This document shows positions 33,339 to 42,638 of a DNA stretch of 64,000 nt, in pieces. The translations under genes were made by a program, and so were the position numbers. The stretch is from assembly GCF_016107395.1 (NCBI RefSeq), contig NZ_JAAIKO010000001.1:682001-746000 (forward strand). Reading direction: 5' to 3'. Source of the stretch: Streptomyces fildesensis. Lineage in GTDB: Bacteria > Actinomycetota > Actinomycetes > Streptomycetales > Streptomycetaceae. Below the pieces are notes generated by a model. That model was not told the origin of the DNA. It worked only from the letters and a program-made list of their open reading frames with translations, and made no database searches. Within the stretch, counting starts at the first letter, position 1. Each line of letters opens with the position of its first letter.

Positions 33339-35268
33339 GTGACCAGCCAGGTCAGCAGCCCAGCCGTAGGACAGCCGCTGCTCGGTGAACAGCGCAAACC
33401 GGCCAAGGAGGTCCAGCGGCTGGACCGGGTGATCATCCGGTTCGCCGGGGACTCGGGTGACGGAATGCAGCTCACGGGTGACCGGTTCACCTCGGAAACG
33501 GCGTCGTTCGGGAACGACCTTTCCACGCTGCCGAACTTCCCCGCCGAGATCCGGGCACCCGCGGGAACCCTGCCGGGTGTGTCCAGTTTCCAGCTCCACT
33601 TCGCCGATCACGACATCCTCACGCCCGGCGACGCGCCCAACGTGCTCGTCGCGATGAACCCGGCCGCGCTGAAGGCGAACATCGCCGATCTGCCGCGCGG
33701 CGCGGAGATCATCGTCAACACGGACGAGTTCACCAAGCGGGCGATGGCGAAGGTCGGTTACGCGGCCAGCCCGCTGGAGGACGGCTCGCTGGAGGCGTAC
33801 GCGATCCACCCGGTGCCGCTGACGAGCCTGACCGTGGAGGCCCTGAAGGACTCGGGGCTGGCGCGCAAGGACGCGGAGCGCGCGAAGAACATGTTCGCGC
33901 TGGGCCTGCTGTCGTGGATGTACCACCGGCCGACCGAGGGAACCGAGAAGTTCCTGCGGAAGAAGTTCGCGACGAAGCCCGACATCGCCGAGGCGAACGT
34001 CGCGGCGTTCCGGGCCGGCTGGAACTTCGGGGAGACCACCGAGGACTTCGCGGTCTCCTACGAGATCGCCCCGGCCTCCGCCGCCTTCCCGGCCGGCACC
34101 TACCGCAACATCTCGGGGAACCTGGCGCTGTCGTACGGCCTGGTCGCCGCGAGCAAGCAGGCCGACCTGCCGCTGTACCTGGGCTCGTACCCGATCACCC
34201 CGGCCTCCGACATCCTGCACGAGCTGTCGAAGCACAAGAACTTCGGTGTGCGGACGTTCCAGGCCGAGGACGAGATCGCGGCCATCGGCGCCGCGCTGGG
34301 CGCCGCGTTCGGCGGGGCGCTGGCCGTCACCACCACCTCGGGGCCCGGTGTGGCGCTGAAGTCGGAGACCATCGGGCTGGCGGTGTCGCTGGAACTGCCG
34401 CTGCTGGTGGTGGCGATCCAGCGCGGCGGCCCGTCCACCGGGCTGCCGACCAAGACCGAGCAGGCCGACCTGCTGCAGGCGATGTACGGGCGCAACGGCG
34501 AGGCGCCGGTGCCGATCGTGGCCCCGGCCACCGCGGCCGACTGCTTCGACGCCGCCATCGAGGCGGCCCGGATCGCGCTCACCTACCGCACCCCGGTGTT
34601 CCTGCTCTCCGACGGCTACCTGGCCAACGGCAGCGAGCCGTGGCGGATCCCCGACATCGACGAACTGCCGGACCTGCGGGTGCAGTTCGCCACCGGCCCG
34701 AACCACACGCTGGACAACGGCGACGAGGCGTTCTGGCCGTACAAGCGCGACCCGCAGACGCTGGCCCGCCCCTGGGCGGTACCCGGCACCCCCGGTCTCG
34801 AACACCGGATCGGCGGTATCGAGAAGCAGGACGGCACGGGCAACATCTCCTACGACCCGGCCAACCACGACTTCATGGTCCGCACCCGCCAGGCGAAGAT
34901 CGACGGCATCGACGTACCGGACCTGGAGGTCGACGACCCGAGCGTCGTCGACGGACAGCCGCACGCCCGCACCCTGGTGATCGGCTGGGGCTCGACGTAC
35001 GGTCCGATCACCGCCGCGGTACGGCGGATCCGGGCCGGCGGCGGCCAGGTCGCGCAGGCCCATCTGCGCCACCTCAACCCGTTCCCGAGGAATCTCGGAG
35101 AGGTTCTGAAGCGTTACGACAAGGTGGTGGTCCCCGAGATGAACCTCGGCCAGCTCGCCCACCTGCTGCGGGCGAAGTACCTGGTGGACGCCCGCTCGTA
35201 CAACCAGGTCACCGGCCTCCCGTTCAAGGCCGAACAGCTCGCTCACGCCATCATGGAGGAGGGCGCAG

Positions 35269-35276
<8 letters not shown>
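33339..35276 (+). CDS. korA: 2-oxoglutarate (2-oxoacid):ferredoxin oxidoreductase, fused gamma-alpha subunit
   Basis: This 645-residue protein works with KorB to oxidise a 2-oxoacid, probably 2-oxoglutarate, to the acyl-CoA while reducing ferredoxin. The N-terminal gamma domain (about residues 30-210, IIRFAGDSGDGMQLTGDRF) is fused to the alpha domain (YLGSYPITPASDILHELSKHKNF, QAEDEIAAIGAALGAAFGG, TTTSGPGVALKSE). This is the architecture of two-subunit actinobacterial KorA. The GTG at 33339 follows GGAGG at about 10 bp. An open upstream frame would run through the palindrome. It overlaps korB by 8 bp. Confidence 0.94.
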
Positions 35277-36369
<1,093 letters not shown>

Positions 36370-36434
36370 CGACCGGCACACCACCGCACAGCGGCACATC
36401 GCCACACCGGCACATCGACGGAGCGGTCCACGCG

Positions 36435-36477
36435 GATGCCCGCCCGGGGGAGTTCGACAACTCCCCCGGCGGGCATC
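36435..36477 (+). terminator. Strong terminator of korAB
   Basis: A stem of about 19 bp with one bulged C (36435-36454 with 36459-36477) closes a CGAC loop, 66 bp after the korB stop. It may serve the convergent HxlR gene as well. Confidence 0.85.
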
Positions 36478-36480
36478 GCC

Positions 36481-36531
36481 GTTCAGCGGTCCGGTGCGTT
36501 CAGCGATCCGGTGCGTTCAGCGATCCGGTGC
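36481..36531. repeat. Three 17-bp tandem repeats
   Basis: GTTCAGCGATCCGGTGC occurs at 36498-36514 and 36515-36531, with a one-base variant at 36481-36497. Degenerate copies continue to about 36590, near the end of the HxlR gene. The role is unknown. Confidence 0.85.
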
Positions 36532-36586
36532 GTTCAGGGGTCGTTCGCGGTCCGGTTCGTCGGCGTCCTTTCGCGGTCCGGTCCGT

Positions 36587-37003
36587 TCAGCGCGCGGCGT
36601 CGTACGTCGCGCGCGCCTCGAACACGTCCGGCAGTGAGCCGCCGATCCAGCAGGCGAGCTCCCAGACGCGCCGCGCGGCGCCCTCACCGAGCGGGGTGAG
36701 GGAGTACTCGACGCGCGGCGGGATCACGGGGTACGCCTCGCGGTGCACGAAGCCGTCACGCTCCAGCGCCTGGAGCGTCTGGGCGAGCATCTTCTCGCTC
36801 ACCCCGCCGACCTGCCGGCGCAGGGCGCTGAACCGGTGCGTCCCGTCGATCAGCGCGGCGAGGACGAGCACGCCCCAGCGGCTGGTGACGTGCTCCAGGA
36901 CCACCCGCGAGGGGCAGTCCGCCGAGAAGACGTCGGGAACGTCCCGTGGGGGCCCACTGGCGACCAGCTGCTCCAGTGCACTGGGCTCGATACTTACGCT
37001 CAT
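36587..37003 (-). CDS. HxlR family (DUF24) transcriptional regulator
   Basis: This 138-residue winged-helix regulator has the HxlR core CPSRVVLEHVTSRWGVLVLAALIDGTHRFSALRRQVGGVSEKMLAQTLQALERDGFVHREAYPVIPPRVEYSLTPLG. Cys30, just before the core, is a candidate redox-sensing residue, as in related QorR/HypR-type regulators. It is divergent from a QorB-like oxidoreductase gene across 117 bp containing a clear inverted repeat. The likely role is repression of that gene with release by oxidants or quinones. The ATG at 37003 is chosen. Confidence 0.93.
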   Translation of the reverse strand: MSVSIEPSALEQLVASGPPRDVPDVFSADCPSRVVLEHVTSRWGVLVLAALIDGTHRFSALRRQVGGVSEKMLAQTLQALERDGFVHREAYPVIPPRVEYSLTPLGEGAARRVWELACWIGGSLPDVFEARATYDAAR

Positions 37004-37006
37004 ACC

Positions 37007-37031
37007 AGTACCTTACCTCAAAGTGGGTACT
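37007..37031. promoter_or_regulatory. Putative HxlR operator
   Basis: The inverted half sites AGTACC (37007-37012) and GGTACT (37026-37031) are separated by 13 bp, directly upstream of the HxlR start. The position would block both divergent promoters. Confidence 0.6.
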
Positions 37032-37120
37032 TTCGATTGGTTAGTGCAGGTCCTAGGGTGAGTGCATCAGCCGGTCCGGCGCAGTCACCGGCCACGTCGT
37101 TACTACAGGGAGCACTCACC

Positions 37121-37978
37121 ATGAGCATCGTTGTCACCGGAGCCACCGGACAGCTCGGCCGCCTCGTCATCGACGAGCTGCTGGAGCGCGTGCCCGCCGA
37201 CCGCATCGCCGCCGTGGTGCGCGACGCGGACAAGGCCGCCGACCTCGCCGCCCGCGGCGTGGAGCTGCGGATCGCCGACTACAGCAGCCCGGAGACGCTC
37301 AAGGCCGCCCTCCACCCCGGTGACACGGTGCTGCTGATCTCCAGCAACGATCTGCACGGCCGGGTGGCGCAGCACACCGCGGTGATCGATGCCGCCAAGG
37401 AGGCCGGGGTGGCCCGGCTCGCCTACACCGGCATACTCGGCGGGCCCGAGGCGGACTTCCTGCTCGCCTCCGCCCACCGTGAGACGGAGCAGCTGATCCT
37501 CGCGTCCGGGCTGCCGTACACGTTCCTGCGCAACGGTTGGTACACCGAGAACTACACGAGCCGGCTCGCCACGGTGCTGGAGCACGGCGCCGTCGTCGGC
37601 AGCGCCCGCGAGGGCCGGGTCGCCAGCGCGGCCCGCCAGGACTACGCCGCCGCGGCCGCTGTCGTGCTGGCCGGGGACGGCCACGAGAACACCGCCTACG
37701 AGCTGAGCGGCGACACCGCCTGGACGCTGGGCGAGTACGCCGCCGAAGTGGCGAAGCACTCCGGCAAGGAGGTCGTCTACACCGACCTGCCCACCGAGGA
37801 CTTCCGCGCGCTGCTGACCGGCACGGGCATGCCCGCGGACTTCGCCGAGATCTTCGCCGACGTGGACGACGCGATCGCGCGCGGCCGGCTCGCCATCGCC
37901 ACCGGCGACCTGGCCCGGCTGATCGGCCGCCCGACCACCCCGTTCACGGTGACGCTCGCCGAGGCACTGAAGGTCTGA
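37121..37978 (+). CDS. QorB-like NAD(P)H:quinone oxidoreductase / NmrA-type SDR
   Basis: This 285-residue Rossmann protein starts MSIVVTGATGQLGRLVIDELLERV with the TGATGQLG NAD(P)H loop. It has LLISSNDLHGRVAQHTAVIDAAKEAGV, ILGGPEADFLLASAHRETEQLILASGLPYTFLRNGWYTENY and a C-terminal substrate cap. This matches the QorB (quinone oxidoreductase 2) branch of NmrA-like SDR proteins. It probably reduces quinones or senses redox state. The divergent HxlR regulator gene and its operator support an oxidant- or quinone-inducible detoxification pair. Confidence 0.9.
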   Translation: MSIVVTGATGQLGRLVIDELLERVPADRIAAVVRDADKAADLAARGVELRIADYSSPETLKAALHPGDTVLLISSNDLHGRVAQHTAVIDAAKEAGVARLAYTGILGGPEADFLLASAHRETEQLILASGLPYTFLRNGWYTENYTSRLATVLEHGAVVGSAREGRVASAARQDYAAAAAVVLAGDGHENTAYELSGDTAWTLGEYAAEVAKHSGKEVVYTDLPTEDFRALLTGTGMPADFAEIFADVDDAIARGRLAIATGDLARLIGRPTTPFTVTLAEALKV

Positions 37979-38032
37979 CCCGCCCGCCGGCCCTACCGCT
38001 CCGACCTGCGGATCCTGGTCCGGCATCCGTTA

Positions 38033-38082
38033 AGCCCCACCTGTCATGACCGTTAAGCAAGACGGCCATGACAGGTGGGGCT
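38033..38082. promoter_or_regulatory. Perfect 16-bp inverted repeat upstream of rarD
   Basis: AGCCCCACCTGTCATG (38033-38048) is repeated inverted at 38067-38082. A further CCGT/ACGG stem lies inside the 18-nt spacer. The nonamer CCGTTAAGC occurs directly twice (38027-38035 and 38050-38058). It could terminate the SDR transcript or act as a leader/operator for rarD. No T-run is present. Confidence 0.7.
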
Positions 38083-38128
38083 CGACGGCGCTACCTTCGA
38101 GCATTGGCATCTGCCCGAGGAGCATCCG

Positions 38129-39076
38129 TTGTCGCCACCAGTGAACGAGCACCGCGCGGGCCTTGCGTACGGATTCGGCGCCTACGGGCTCTGGGGCACC
38201 TTCCCGCTCTTCTGGCCGCTCCTCAAGCCCGCCGGAGCGCTGGAGATCCTCGCCCACCGGATGGTCTGGTCGCTCGCCGTCGTCGCGGTGATCCTGCTGG
38301 TCATGCGCCGCTGGGCCTGGATACCCGAGCTGCTGCGGCAGCCCAAACGGCTCGGCCTGCTCGCGGTCGCCGCCACCGTGGTCTCCGTCAACTGGGGCCT
38401 GTACATCTGGGGCGTCAACTCCGGCCATGTCGTCGAGACCTCGCTCGGCTACTTCATCAATCCGCTGGTCACCATCGCCATCGGCGTCCTGGTGCTGCGC
38501 GAACGGCTGCGGCCGCTGCAGTGGACCGCGGTCGGCATCGGCGTCGCCGCCGTCCTCGTCCTGGCCATCGGGTACGGGCGGCTGCCGTGGATCGCCCTCA
38601 CCCTCGCCTTCTCGTTCGCCACCTACGGCTTCATCAAGAAGAAGGTCGGCATGGGCGGGCTGGAGTCGCTGGCCGCCGAGACCTCCGTGCAGTTCCTGCC
38701 CGCGCTCGGCTATCTGATCTTCCTCGGCGCCCAGGGCAACGCCACTTTCACCGGCGAGGGCCCCGGCCACGCCGCTCTTCTCATGGCCTGCGGCCTCGTC
38801 ACCGCCGGCCCCCTCATCGCCTTCGGCGCCGCCGCCATCCGCCTCCCGCTCAGCACCATCGGGCTGCTGCAGTACCTCGCTCCGGTCTTCCAGTTCCTCC
38901 TCGGGCTGGTCTACTTCCACGAGGCCATGCCCCCCGAGCGCTGGGCCGGGTTCGCCCTCGTCTGGGGTGCCCTCGCCCTCCTCACCTGGGACGCCCTACA
39001 CAACGCCCACCGCACCCGCACCGCGGCCCGCGACGCCGCGACGGCGATGGCCGCGAAGGCAACAGCCCCGGCGTAA
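38129..39076 (+). CDS. rarD: EamA family transporter RarD (chloramphenicol-sensitive protein)
   Basis: This inner-membrane protein of about 315 residues has ten hydrophobic helices in two EamA halves. RarD blocks are GLAYGFGAYGLWGTFPLFWPLLKPAGALEILAHRMVWSL, NWGLYIWGVNSGHVVETSLGYFINPLVTIAIGVLVLRERL and LQYLAPVFQFLLGLVYFHEAMPPERWAGFALVW. It is a drug/metabolite transporter with unknown substrate. The TTG at 38129 is chosen because GAGGAG lies 6 bp upstream. The frame also opens at a GTG at 38075, but this is inside the hairpin repeat. Confidence 0.88.
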   Translation: MSPPVNEHRAGLAYGFGAYGLWGTFPLFWPLLKPAGALEILAHRMVWSLAVVAVILLVMRRWAWIPELLRQPKRLGLLAVAATVVSVNWGLYIWGVNSGHVVETSLGYFINPLVTIAIGVLVLRERLRPLQWTAVGIGVAAVLVLAIGYGRLPWIALTLAFSFATYGFIKKKVGMGGLESLAAETSVQFLPALGYLIFLGAQGNATFTGEGPGHAALLMACGLVTAGPLIAFGAAAIRLPLSTIGLLQYLAPVFQFLLGLVYFHEAMPPERWAGFALVWGALALLTWDALHNAHRTRTAARDAATAMAAKATAPA

Positions 39077-39138
39077 GCCGCCCTGCGCCCCCGGAAATCC
39101 GCTGGCCCGGGCCGGGACGCGATGCCAGGGTTGGGGGC

Positions 39139-39900
39139 ATGATGCGCAGCTTCGAGGAACTGGTGGCCGAGGCCGAGACCGTGTCCGTCGACGGCTGGGA
39201 CTTCTCCTGGCTCGACGGGCGGGCGAGCGAGGAACGGCCCTCCTGGGGCTACGCGCGGGCCATGGGCGAGCGGATGGCACGGTCCACCGCGGCGCTGGAC
39301 ATCCAGACCGGGGGCGGAGAAGTGCTCGCCGGGGTGCCGCGGCTTCCGGCGCTGACCGTCGCCACGGAGTCCTGGCCGCCGAACGTCGCCAAGGCCACCG
39401 CGCTGCTGCATCCGCTCGGGGCGGTCGTCGTCGCCGACGAGGACGAGCCGCCGCTGCCGTTCGGCGACGCGGCGTTCGACCTGGTGGTGAGCCGCCATCC
39501 GGTGACCACGTGGTGGACCGAGATCGCGCGGGTACTGCGGCCCGGCGGAACGTACTTCTCGCAGCAGGTCGGCCCCGCGAGCGTGTTCGAGCTCGTCGAG
39601 TACTTCCTGGGCCCGCTGCCCGCCGAGGTAAAGCGCGGGCGGCATCCGGACGACGCCCGGACCGCGGCCGAGGCCGCCGGGCTGGAGGTCCTCGATCTGC
39701 GGATGGAGACGCTGCGCACCGAGTTCCACGACATCGGCGCGGTGATCTACTTCCTCCGGAAGGTCATCTGGATGGTCCCGGGCTTCACCGTCGAGCAGTA
39801 CCGGACCGAGCTGAAGGCCCTGGACGAGCAGATCCGGACGGACGGTTCATTCGTCGCTCATACCACTCGTTTCCTCATCGAAGCACGCAAAAGCTCCTGA
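39139..39900 (+). CDS. Class I SAM-dependent methyltransferase
   Basis: This 253-residue methyltransferase has a variant motif I (LDIQTGGGEVLAG) and a motif II/acidic loop (ATESWPPNVAKA). Post-I blocks LPFGDAAFDLVVSRHPVTTWWTEIARVLRPGGTYFSQQVG and VIYFLRKVIWMVPGFTVEQYR follow. The substrate is unknown. Starts at ATG 39139 or 39142 are equivalent. The frame continues open after its stop codon into a DUF6895-like fragment, which suggests a nearby deletion joined the two. Confidence 0.88.
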   Translation: MMRSFEELVAEAETVSVDGWDFSWLDGRASEERPSWGYARAMGERMARSTAALDIQTGGGEVLAGVPRLPALTVATESWPPNVAKATALLHPLGAVVVADEDEPPLPFGDAAFDLVVSRHPVTTWWTEIARVLRPGGTYFSQQVGPASVFELVEYFLGPLPAEVKRGRHPDDARTAAEAAGLEVLDLRMETLRTEFHDIGAVIYFLRKVIWMVPGFTVEQYRTELKALDEQIRTDGSFVAHTTRFLIEARKSS

Positions 39901-40650
39901 CGCCGACGCCTCCACGCCTGGGGGCAGTTCGGCGAGGGAGACCCGCTCTACGCGCGGTTGCTGCGCTACCCGCTCATGACGGACTCGCTGGAGACGTACG
40001 CGCACCTCGCCCGCGGCGGCTACCGCCATGAGCCGATGCAGCAACTGCTCCGGCACGTCACCGGATTGCGGTCGGTGCGCAACGTGGAGCACCATCCCAA
40101 CCGCGCCCTCGCCGTCGCCAACGCGGTGCGCGTCGCCGGCCTCGAAGGCACCGGACGGGCGGGCGACCGGGAGGAGTTGATCCGCGCCACCTGGCTCGGG
40201 AACACTCCGGAACCCTGGCTCATCGACTGGATGACCGGCTACAGCATGACGCACACGGTCTTCCATGCGACCGACCGGGGCCGCCGGCCGGAGGACCTCC
40301 CGGACGACATCGGCGACTATCTCGCCGCGTGGCTCCCGGCCTGGATCGACATCTGGGCCGAGGTCGGCGAGTGGGACCTGATGGGCGAGCTGATGATCGT
40401 CGGCAGCTGTCCGAAGGAGCCGTACCTCGATCCGGGGACCTGGGAGCTGATGGCCGGCATCCAGCACGAGGACGGCCTGGCGCCACGCGACACGTCCGCC
40501 GTCTCCGACGACCCCGACGACGGGTTCGCGGACCAGCAGCACACGGCGGTCGTCGCCGCGATCGCCGGCACCCTGGCACCCTCCCGCACCCTCGACGGCG
40601 GTTCCGGCGGCGGTTCTCCCGAGGCCGACGGCGCTCCGGCCCGGCCGTGA
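39901..40650 (+). pseudogene. N-terminally truncated DUF6895-like protein fragment
   Basis: Directly after the methyltransferase stop, the same frame stays coding-like: LHAWGQFGEGDPLYARLLRYPLMTDSLETYAHL, then HHPNRALAVANAVRVAGL and GYSMTHTVFHATDRGRRPEDLPDD. The last parts, LPAWIDIWAEVGEWDLMGELMIVGSC and a C-terminal Asp/Gly-rich tail, resemble DUF6895-type actinomycete proteins, as far as I recall them. No ATG or GTG start with a ribosome site precedes the homologous region. The TTG at 39958 is the first candidate. The N-terminal half of the family is missing, so it is most likely a remnant. Confidence 0.55.
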
Positions 40651-41117
40651 CGCGATGGCGATACACCGCTCCCGCCATGAACAGCACATTCATCCAGCGC
40701 GCGTACGACGCGCTGCGCTCGCTGGCGGCCCGGCGAACCCGCTGACGCTTCCCACCGGATTCCGGCACCTTCGGCGTGCTGAGCCAGTCGAGTGGCCATC
40801 AACCGGATACCGTCGTCAGCGACATGGCGATTGGTTACAAATGTCTGGTACATCCCACTAGCATGTGAAGGAATGGATGCGCCTCCCGGGCGATTGATCA
40901 CTACCTGTCCAGTCCGCCGACTCCGGGTCGCCACGAAGACCACCGCAACTCAGCGGCAGGGTCACGTTCAGCGGCCCGCAGATGACAGCATCTGCGGGCC
41001 GCAGCCCAACGCCTCACCCCTTCCCGCCTCGTTCCGCCTCCGCGCCGACCCATCCCGACCGGCCTCGACGCGCTACGACCGAACGGCCTTGACGAGAATT
41101 ACATGCGCGTGCAATAA
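40651..41117. other. Intergenic region upstream of the FMN reductase gene
   Basis: No gene is supported in these 467 bp. It holds an A+T-richer tract near 40826-40862 with ATGT-N5-ACAT symmetry, which may be a promoter or operator. A long palindrome is listed separately. Confidence 0.5.
40971..41002. promoter_or_regulatory. Perfect 14-bp palindromic hairpin
   Basis: GCGGCCCGCAGATG (40971-40984) pairs with its inverted copy at 40989-41002 around ACAG. There is no T-run. It is about 115 bp upstream of the FMN reductase gene, so it could be an orphan terminator or a transcript leader structure. Confidence 0.7.
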
Positions 41118-41681
41118 ATGCGTATGCACACTCAGCGGACGTTCCTCTTCCTTCTCGGCAGCCCTCGCGCGGACGGCAACACCGAGCTCCTGGCGCGGCA
41201 CGCCGCAGAGCAACTGCCCCCCGGCGCCGAGCAGCAGTGGCTGCGGCTGACGGATCTGCCGCTGTCGGACTTCGAGGATCTGCGCCACGAGGGCGACGGC
41301 CGCTACCCCGCGCCCACCGGCCACGGCAAGGTCCTGCTGGACGCCACCCTCGGCGCGACCGACCTCGTGATCGCCTCGCCGCTCTACTGGTACAGCGTCT
41401 CGACCGCCACCAAGCGCTACCTCGACCACTGGTCGGGCTGGATGCGCGTACCGGGCGTGGACTTCAAGCCCCGGATGGCCGGACGGAAGCTCTGGGGCAT
41501 CACGGCCCTGGCGGGGCAGGACCCCGCCGACGCCGACGCCCTCGCGGGCACGCTGGAGAAGACGGCGAACTACCTGAGGATGGAGTGGGGCGGCGTGCTG
41601 ACGGGCAACGGCAGCGAGCCCGGCGACGTACTGAAGGACACCGCGGCGCTCGGCCGGGCGAAGGAGTTCTTCGCGGAATGA
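41118..41681 (+). CDS. NADPH-dependent FMN reductase / flavodoxin-fold oxidoreductase
   Basis: The 187-residue flavodoxin-fold protein starts RTFLFLLGSPRADGNTELLARHAAEQL, with the FMN-phosphate loop SPRADGNTE. It has ATDLVIASPLYWYSVSTATKRYLDHWSGW, which is the NAD(P)H:FMN/quinone reductase signature for ring binding. The C-terminal block GVLTGNGSEPGDVLKD closes the fold. It probably reduces quinones, azo compounds or flavins in the cytoplasm. The ATG at 41118 or 41124 can be the start. No operon partner. Confidence 0.88.
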   Translation: MRMHTQRTFLFLLGSPRADGNTELLARHAAEQLPPGAEQQWLRLTDLPLSDFEDLRHEGDGRYPAPTGHGKVLLDATLGATDLVIASPLYWYSVSTATKRYLDHWSGWMRVPGVDFKPRMAGRKLWGITALAGQDPADADALAGTLEKTANYLRMEWGGVLTGNGSEPGDVLKDTAALGRAKEFFAE

Positions 41682-41738
41682 CGGTGCTTCGGCGGGAAGC
41701 GGATGCCGCACGGGGCGGCCCGCTTCACGCGCCGAGGT

Positions 41739-42638
41739 TCACGCGCTGATGTCCCGCGAGGTGAACCGCGCCCACGCGGCGGAGCCGAACACCGCCGCGT
41801 ACAGCGCCTGCAGACCGAGATTCTTGACGATGTCGTCCCAGTAGACCGGGGCCCGCAGGACATCCGCGAAGCTCAGCCAGTAGTGCGGGAAGAGATACGG
41901 CTGGACGACGTGCAGCTGCGGGATCGTGTCCACGATCTGCACGGTGATCACCAGGCCCACCGTCGCCGCCATCGCGCCGATACCGCTGTTGGTGAGGGTC
42001 GAGATGAACAGCCCGATCGCGGCGACGCCCACCAGCGAGGCCGCGACCAGCGCCGCGATCATCAGGGCGCGCACCAGGCCGTCGGAGAACGAGATGGTCG
42101 TGCCCGACAGCAGCGTCACGTCCCCCAGCGGGAAGAGCGCCGCGCCGACCGCCAGTGCCGCGCCCGCCACGACCAGCGTCGCCACCGCGCAGAAGGCGGC
42201 CACGGCGGTGAACTTGGCGAGCAGCAGCCGGGTCCGGCCGGCGGGGGCCACCAGCAGATAGCGCAGCGTGCCGGAGTTCGCCTCGCCGGCGACGGAGTCA
42301 CCGGCGATCACGCCGACCGCCATCGGGAGGAAGACCGGGAGGGTCGCGGCGAGCGAGGCGAAGCTCAGGAACAGGCCGTTGTTGCTGACCTGCGAGATGA
42401 ACGCAGGACCGGCGCCGTCTCCCCCGCCGCCGCCTCTGCCGGCCGAACCGCCGTTGCGGGTCTCGATCTTCACCGCGATACCGACCAGCAGCGGCACGCC
42501 GGCGAGCACCGCCAGCAGCGCCACGGTCCGCCAGCGGCGGAAGACGATCGTCAGCTCGCTGCGGAACAGCCCCAGCGACCAGAGGGCGCTGCTCAGCGGG
42601 CGGACGACGGGGACCGTTCCGGCCTCAGCCCGCGACAT
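41739..42638 (-). CDS. ABC-2 type transporter permease
   Basis: This 299-residue integral membrane subunit has six hydrophobic segments and a Gly-rich external loop (GGSAGRGGGGGDGAG) after helix 1. The PMAVGVIAGDSVAGEANSGTLRYLLVAPAGRTRLLLAKF block is typical of ABC-2 permeases. It is encoded with an ATPase whose 3' end overlaps its start by 14 bp. A LolA-like lipoprotein-carrier gene lies upstream on the same strand. Export of an antibiotic, lipid or signal is possible; the substrate is not known. Confidence 0.9.
   Translation of the reverse strand: MSRAEAGTVPVVRPLSSALWSLGLFRSELTIVFRRWRTVALLAVLAGVPLLVGIAVKIETRNGGSAGRGGGGGDGAGPAFISQVSNNGLFLSFASLAATLPVFLPMAVGVIAGDSVAGEANSGTLRYLLVAPAGRTRLLLAKFTAVAAFCAVATLVVAGAALAVGAALFPLGDVTLLSGTTISFSDGLVRALMIAALVAASLVGVAAIGLFISTLTNSGIGAMAATVGLVITVQIVDTIPQLHVVQPYLFPHYWLSFADVLRAPVYWDDIVKNLGLQALYAAVFGSAAWARFTSRDISA

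Noticed and set aside
36481..36590. Repeat array considered as CRISPR or att site
   Set aside because: The 17-bp units are contiguous without spacers, and no tRNA or integrase is near.
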